Origin: Bradyrhizobium tropiciagri
GTDB lineage: Bacteria > Pseudomonadota > Alphaproteobacteria > Rhizobiales > Xanthobacteraceae
Length of the DNA stretch: 64,000 bases
NCBI RefSeq assembly: GCF_001189845.1
Contig: NZ_LFLZ01000037.1
Span: 1 to 64,000 of the forward strand
Reading direction: 5' to 3'
This document shows positions 54,176-64,000 of this stretch, one piece after another (positions within the stretch are counted from its first letter, which is position 1; every line of letters starts with the position of its first letter). The notes beneath the pieces were generated by a model. That model did not search any database. It was not told the origin of the DNA and worked only from the letters and a program-made list of their open reading frames with translations. Position numbers and translations under genes: made by a program.

Positions 54176-54652
54176 ATGCGTAGCTACGACCTCACTCCGT
54201 TTTATCGTTCCACCGTCGGCTTCGACCGCCTCTTCAACCTGCTCGATCAGGTGACCTCGGACGGCAGCCCCGGCTATCCCCCCTACAACATCGAGCGCAC
54301 CGGCGAGAATGCTTACCGGATCAGCGTCGCGGTCTCCGGCTTCTCGCAGGCCGAGCTTTCGATCGTCGCGAAGGAGAACACGCTGACGATCAAGGGCGAG
54401 AAATCCGCCAACGAGAACTCCGGCCACGGCTCGGAAGTGCTCTATCGCGGCATCGCCTCCCGCGCGTTCGAGCGCGTCTTCCAGCTTGCCGACTTCGTGC
54501 AGGTGAAGAACGCTTCGCTCGAGAACGGCCTGCTCCACGTCGATCTCGTCCGCGAGATTCCCGAGGCCAAGAAGCCCCGCAACATTCCGATCGGCGGCGG
54601 CGGCGAGAAGGCCCCGCAGGTCGTCGACGGCTCGGCGAAGGTCGCAGCCTAA
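54176..54652 (+). CDS. Small heat-shock protein, Hsp20 family
   Basis: A 158-residue chaperone starting MRSYDLTPFYRSTVGFDRLF at 54176, seven bases after GGAGG. The alpha-crystallin domain spans about residues 35-130 (YPPYNIERTGENAYRISVAV, then FSQAELSIVAKENTLTIKGE). The C-terminal I-x-I-type anchor appears as RNIPIGG. It binds unfolding proteins in the cytoplasm as large oligomers. The leader carries a probable ROSE thermometer, and a strong terminator follows. Confidence 0.93.
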   Translation: MRSYDLTPFYRSTVGFDRLFNLLDQVTSDGSPGYPPYNIERTGENAYRISVAVSGFSQAELSIVAKENTLTIKGEKSANENSGHGSEVLYRGIASRAFERVFQLADFVQVKNASLENGLLHVDLVREIPEAKKPRNIPIGGGGEKAPQVVDGSAKVAA

Positions 54653-54690
54653 GGAATGCGCCCCGCGTCAGCAGATATTGGCTGAACGCG

Positions 54691-54723
54691 AAAACGCCCC
54701 GGGAAACCGGGGCGTTTTTTTTT
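54691..54723 (+). terminator. Intrinsic terminator after hsp20
   Basis: AAAACGCCCCGG, loop GAAA, CCGGGGCGTTTT, then a run of T. It is a textbook rho-independent terminator 40 bases after the stop codon. Confidence 0.92.
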
Positions 54724-54734
54724 GTTGCCGGCTG

Positions 54735-54820
54735 CGTAGCCGGATGGAGCGAAGCGAAATCCGGGGACGCTGTGCCAGCGGAGAGATTCCCGGATTTCGC
54801 TACGCTCCATCCGGGCTACG
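54735..54820. repeat. Inverted repeat (type 4, TAGCCGGATGGAGCGAAGCG family)
   Basis: Left arm CGTAGCCGGATGGAGCGAAG continues into CGAAATCCGGGGA. The right arm is TCCCGGATTTCGCTACGCTC then CATCCGGGCTACG. The arms are nearly perfect complements around a 25-base centre, making a long hairpin between the convergent hsp20 and Ala/Pro-rich secreted-protein genes. It resembles widespread palindromic intergenic units of Bradyrhizobium. Confidence 0.8.
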
Positions 54821-54824
54821 GACG

Positions 54825-55628
54825 TCACTCCAGCCCTTGCACCTTGGGCATTTCCTGGGTCGGCAGGATCGCGGGCGGGGGCGCCGCCGGCGGTGGCGCG
54901 GCTTGACCGACGGTCGGAACCTCGGCCTGCTGGACGGGCTTCGGCGCCGCGGCCGCCTGGGTCTCCGCCGGCTTCGGCGCAGCCGCGGCCTGCTCGGGTG
55001 CTGCGGCCTGGGCGGGCGCAGGCTGCGGCGTGGCGGTCGGCGGCACCGCGGCCTGGGCCGCCGCGGCGGGAGCCTGGGTCGCCGGAGCAGCAGCGGGAGC
55101 CTGCGCCTTGGCGTTGAGCGGGCTGCGCTTCGGCACTGGCACGCGGCTCGCGACATGGGGGATCGGGAGCGGCGGCCGCGGCACCCGGGCCTGGATCGCC
55201 CGCGGCATCGGACCGACCGGGCCGTAGGTCGCGCTCATCTCCTCCTCGTAATTGTCGCCGAGCCGATAGGCCGGGGTGAAGCGGATGATGTGCCCGTCGC
55301 GGGCATCGATCACCAGCCGGCCGTCGTCGCCGCCCTGGTCGATCACCGAGATCGTGTAGACGAAGCCGCGCTGCTGCGGGGCGCCGAGCGGCAGATAGCC
55401 GTTCTCGCGCAGCACGGTGTAGATCTCGACCGGCGGCAGCAGGCTTGGGACGCGGCCAAAGCGCGGCGGCGGCGGAACTTCGGGCATGGCGGCGTAGGGC
55501 CCGTCCATGTCGGAGACCCTGACGAAAGCCGGGCTGCCGATCCGGGCGGACGTTGCGAGCTGCGCCTCGGCCGAGACTGCGCTGAGCGCGAGGGCGGCGG
55601 CTGCAACCGAACCTGTGAACAACTTCAT
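54825..55628 (-). CDS. Secreted hypothetical protein with Ala/Pro-rich C-terminus
   Basis: A 267-residue exported protein. Start MKLFTGSVAAAALALSAVSA at 55628 has AGGAG upstream and gives a signal peptide cleaved after AEA; the open frame beyond it is not protein-like. Residues about 45-150 form a small domain (PVEIYTVLRENGYLPLGAPQ, RGFVYTISVIDQGG, GRLVIDARDGHIIRF) that resembles a PepSY-like or DUF fold found in Rhizobiales. The last 110 residues are almost only Ala, Pro, Gln and Lys. Function unknown, envelope likely. Confidence 0.72.
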   Translation of the reverse strand: MKLFTGSVAAAALALSAVSAEAQLATSARIGSPAFVRVSDMDGPYAAMPEVPPPPRFGRVPSLLPPVEIYTVLRENGYLPLGAPQQRGFVYTISVIDQGGDDGRLVIDARDGHIIRFTPAYRLGDNYEEEMSATYGPVGPMPRAIQARVPRPPLPIPHVASRVPVPKRSPLNAKAQAPAAAPATQAPAAAAQAAVPPTATPQPAPAQAAAPEQAAAAPKPAETQAAAAPKPVQQAEVPTVGQAAPPPAAPPPAILPTQEMPKVQGLE

Positions 55629-56116
55629 CGCCGTAACTCCTGTCTGCCCCGCCCTAAGGAGCTTCCCGCTCTCTTGGAGGCTTGCCCGGGGCAAAATTTC
55701 AGTTTGAAATTCGGCGGTCCTTGGTCGCTCCTTGGGCCAGATCACGGCGTGTTTGCTTCGAATCGGGGGCGCGGCGGGCCAGCCGAGCCGTTCATTCCGA
55801 GCATGCGGGCGAGGACTTCCTCGCGCTTGTGTGATAGACAAAAATTTGGCAAGGTCGAGGTTAGGACAGTAAGGCTGTCTCAATTTCGAGGCCATCCCGG
55901 CATGGGGATTGCAACGAGAACCTTCGCGAGAAGGACCTCGGCGCCCCGGGCTCCGAGAATGCTGCAGACAGGGCCGTCCCCTAGGGGACGTTGAAACGCC
56001 CGTCGTCTGAATTTAGGAAAATGCGGCTCGCGGCGGACGAGCGGTGGCCCGGTGGGTGCCGCAACGTCCAAGGTGCGCCAAATAGGGTGAGGCCCCTTAC
56101 GCAAGGGAGAGGACAC
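55629..56116. other. Region upstream of gltB, no gene seen
   Basis: About 490 bases between the divergent secreted-protein gene and gltB. The gltB frame is open back to 55991, but that part is unlike GltB. GGGAGAGGA just before 56117 marks the true start. Promoters of both genes should be here. Confidence 0.5.
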
Positions 56117-60851
<4,735 letters not shown>

Positions 60852-60864
60852 GTCACGACCACGC

Positions 60865-60957
60865 GTCATTCCGGGGCGCGCCAGGCGCGAACCCGGAATT
60901 GCGCAAAACCACTTCGAGACTTCGGGTCTGTGCCCCGCGGCACAGCCCGGAATGACG
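60865..60957. repeat. Dispersed palindromic repeat (type 1), copy 2
   Basis: CGTCATTCCGGGGCGCGCC at the left end and CCCGGAATGACGG at the right, related to the element at 4363-4446. It sits between gltB and gltD, so the two genes are probably co-transcribed through this hairpin. Confidence 0.8.
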
Positions 60958-60989
60958 GAACAACTGAGATGCAGGGGCATCGGGTTTCA

Positions 60990-62446
<1,457 letters not shown>

Positions 62447-62487
62447 GTGCCCCGGCCGTTGCGCCGAACTAAATCTCACAAACTCGA

Positions 62488-62524
62488 CTGTCATCGCCCG
62501 CGAAAGCGGGCGATCCAGTATTCC
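62488..62524. repeat. Dispersed repeat (type 3), inverted copy
   Basis: CTGTCATCGCCCGCGAAAGC followed by GGGCGATCCAGTATTCC, the reverse complement of the element at 42656-42699. It lies in the 244-base gap between gltD and the HEPN-like gene, which otherwise shows no gene. Confidence 0.75.
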
Positions 62525-62690
62525 AGAGACTTCTGCGATTGGACGGATAGGTCGCGGCGCATTGGATGCCCTGCCTTCGCCGGGCACGACGAGCTTTCGC
62601 AGCGGCAAGGCCGCGTAGCCTCAGCAACTCGCTACCGCAACTGCGCGCCGAGACGCGAACGGCATGGTGAGCAGAGTCGGGGCGTTCGCG

Positions 62691-63674
62691 TTATACAGCC
62701 GCCCCCAGAGATCGTCCTTTCTCCTGTTCGATGAGGCCACTTTCCACAAGAGCAAGCGCAAGACCCCTCGATTTCAGACCTATCTGCTCAATCACAATAT
62801 CCCAGAAAAAGAGTTGCAATAAGCGCTCCTGATACGAACGAAGTGTATGGAAGCTGCCTTTGTGGAACAGTCCATGCCTAATGGCTTCGATTTCCTTGAA
62901 GAGTAATTTTTCGTCAGCGAATGACTTATTCCTTTGTCCGTAGGAAGCGGAAAGCTTGGTGCGAATTGCATCACTTTTTCCGCCAACAAGTATTTCTAGT
63001 GCGATCCAATACGATGAAAACTTGAAAGCCTCATCTTCCTCGCCAAGCGCCATATCGAAGAACTTGCATGCTCGTTCAAGCCGCGTGCGATACTGCGTTT
63101 GTTGCAACGCGAGCCTGCCGGAAATTTCTGCCATGAGTGCCGGATCGACAATTCTAAAGAGGTCACTGAGCAGCGGCATACGGATTGTAGGCCCAGACAG
63201 CGAAACAATGCCGTTCTCGTCGAAATCGAAGTTGGCCACCCAGCTATAGCTCGACAATCTTCCAAACGGCAACGCAAGATAAGCCTTGAGAAAGCTGATA
63301 GACTCGAACGCCTTCGCGTAGCTCGTTTCCGAATCATATCGTTCCGCCGGCGAAATCAGCGCAAGATAGTTGCAGTCGGGAAGTTCGGCCTTCGATAAGT
63401 GATGGTGAAGCTTCAATCGCCCATCTTCAACCGCCATCACCACGTCAATTCGATTACTAACAAGCGGTGCGAGCTTGCCAAAGAGCATCGTCGCCGGATG
63501 CGAATTTGGAAACGACTGTCTGCGAATTCCAACATTGGCCGCAAGATCCGCAAATTGCTCCGGGTCCGGGATTATGACGCTGAATATCTTTCCATGAAAA
63601 TATCTGAATGAGGGATCACTGTCCGCGAAGCTCTTTGCCACATCGGCGAGCGAAATCGTCTGGGTCTCCGGCAT
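62691..63674 (-). CDS. HEPN-like protein of unknown function
   Basis: A 327-residue soluble protein of visibly lower GC than its neighbours. Residues about 1-190 form an unrecognised N-terminal domain. Residues about 200-310 are helical with the pattern FSSYWIALEILVGG...EAIRHGLFHKGSFHTLRSYQ. The R-x4-H motif (Arg266, His271) is the RNase or nucleic-acid signature of HEPN domains, and the arrangement resembles Apea-like HEPN proteins of anti-phage systems. It is a single gene with no antitoxin or partner next to it. Toxin or defence function is inference. Likely acquired by horizontal transfer. Confidence 0.65.
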   Translation of the reverse strand: MPETQTISLADVAKSFADSDPSFRYFHGKIFSVIIPDPEQFADLAANVGIRRQSFPNSHPATMLFGKLAPLVSNRIDVVMAVEDGRLKLHHHLSKAELPDCNYLALISPAERYDSETSYAKAFESISFLKAYLALPFGRLSSYSWVANFDFDENGIVSLSGPTIRMPLLSDLFRIVDPALMAEISGRLALQQTQYRTRLERACKFFDMALGEEDEAFKFSSYWIALEILVGGKSDAIRTKLSASYGQRNKSFADEKLLFKEIEAIRHGLFHKGSFHTLRSYQERLLQLFFWDIVIEQIGLKSRGLALALVESGLIEQEKGRSLGAAV

Positions 63675-63719
63675 AGTCGCAAATCCACATTGGAATACAG
63701 TGGGCGCTTCTTTGGGTGG

Positions 63720-64000
63720 TCAGTTCTGCACCCGCACGCCGAGCATCACCACCGTCGACGCCGAGCTCTGTCCCGGCTGGTTGGAATCCAGCCAGTCGCG
63801 GCGCAGCGTGCCCTTGATCCAGAGGCTGCGCGTCATCTTGTAGATCAGGTCGCCCGACAGCGAGTAGATCTTGTCGGTGCGGTTGTCGCCCTGGTAGTCG
63901 AGCGTGCCGTAGGTGAACTTGCCGATGCCGGTCAGCCAGCGGCGGAAGTCGTGGTCGACCTCGACGGTGTAGGTGCGCGACAGCACGCCGGAGGTGCCCG
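63720..64000 (-). CDS. Outer-membrane beta-barrel protein, C-terminal part (cut by window edge)
   Basis: The visible 93 residues, ending LGVRVQN, are alternating beta-strands: SRTYTVEVDHDFRRWLTGIG, FTYGTLDYQGDNRTDKIYSL, DLIYKMTRSLWIKGTLRRDW and a final strand TVVMLGVRVQ. This fits the end of a BBP2-type beta-barrel porin-like protein, often tied to polysaccharide export in Rhizobiales. The frame is open to the window edge, so the start is missing. Confidence 0.65.
   Translation of the reverse strand, partial: GTSGVLSRTYTVEVDHDFRRWLTGIGKFTYGTLDYQGDNRTDKIYSLSGDLIYKMTRSLWIKGTLRRDWLDSNQPGQSSASTVVMLGVRVQN

Overview
The window looks like chromosome of a Bradyrhizobium-type alphaproteobacterium (Rhizobiales). 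The evidence is high GC with GC-rich third codon positions, a CpdR cell-cycle regulator, GltB/GltD of alphaproteobacterial type, liv-type and NitT/TauT-type ABC operons, an IalB-like protein, a ROSE-like leader before a small heat-shock gene, and several short dispersed palindromic repeats. This assignment is inferred from gene content and style, not from a search.

Layout. 0-8.2 kb: a ketopantoate-reductase-like gene divergent from an unusual two-headed TetR regulator, then a complete branched-chain-amino-acid-type ABC operon (binding protein, livH, livM, livG, livF). 8.2-11.4 kb: an AraC regulator and an OpgC-type acyltransferase. 11.4-19.4 kb: a six-gene operon of the 'urea carboxylase' kind (ABC transporter, two DUF1989 proteins, biotin-dependent carboxylase). 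It is preceded by a clear guanidine-I (ykkC) riboswitch and an intrinsic terminator, so guanidine rather than urea is the likely substrate. 19.7-23.3 kb: GST, SDR, CoA-transferase and an AraC regulator. 23.5-28.4 kb: a lower-GC insertion carrying a very large NACHT/STAND-like NTPase with a C-terminal PD-(D/E)XK-like nuclease domain, next to an SDR gene remnant. This is the best candidate for a little-described defence gene. 28.4-36.2 kb: a trimeric autotransporter adhesin with an IalB-like gene, a secreted protein and an AraC regulator. 37-42.4 kb: secreted low-complexity proteins, a GGDEF-EAL protein translationally coupled to a seven-helix membrane protein, and a 53-residue membrane protein. 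42.9-47 kb: tRNA-Val(GAC), cpdR, an N-formylglutamate amidohydrolase, a small RNA candidate with anti-Shine-Dalgarno loops, hisN and a TctC-type binding protein. 47-56 kb: GST, LysR, TauE and LysE genes, a class III cyclase with TPRs, a possible heme-thiolate peroxidase-like protein, a hydrolase, and hsp20 with a ROSE-like leader. 56-62.4 kb: gltB-gltD. 62.7-63.7 kb: a low-GC HEPN-like gene. The window ends inside an outer-membrane beta-barrel gene.

Sequence quality. Seven reading-frame breaks fall in six otherwise well-preserved genes. They are in the panE-like gene, the NACHT gene, the GST at 47.1 kb, lysE, gltB (two) and gltD. Nearly all are best explained by loss of one or two bases at GC-rich, self-complementary sites such as CGGCG read as CGCG. 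Because both subunits of glutamate synthase are hit, these look more like consensus errors than real gene decay. Such genes are listed over their full extent as one CDS with the break noted.
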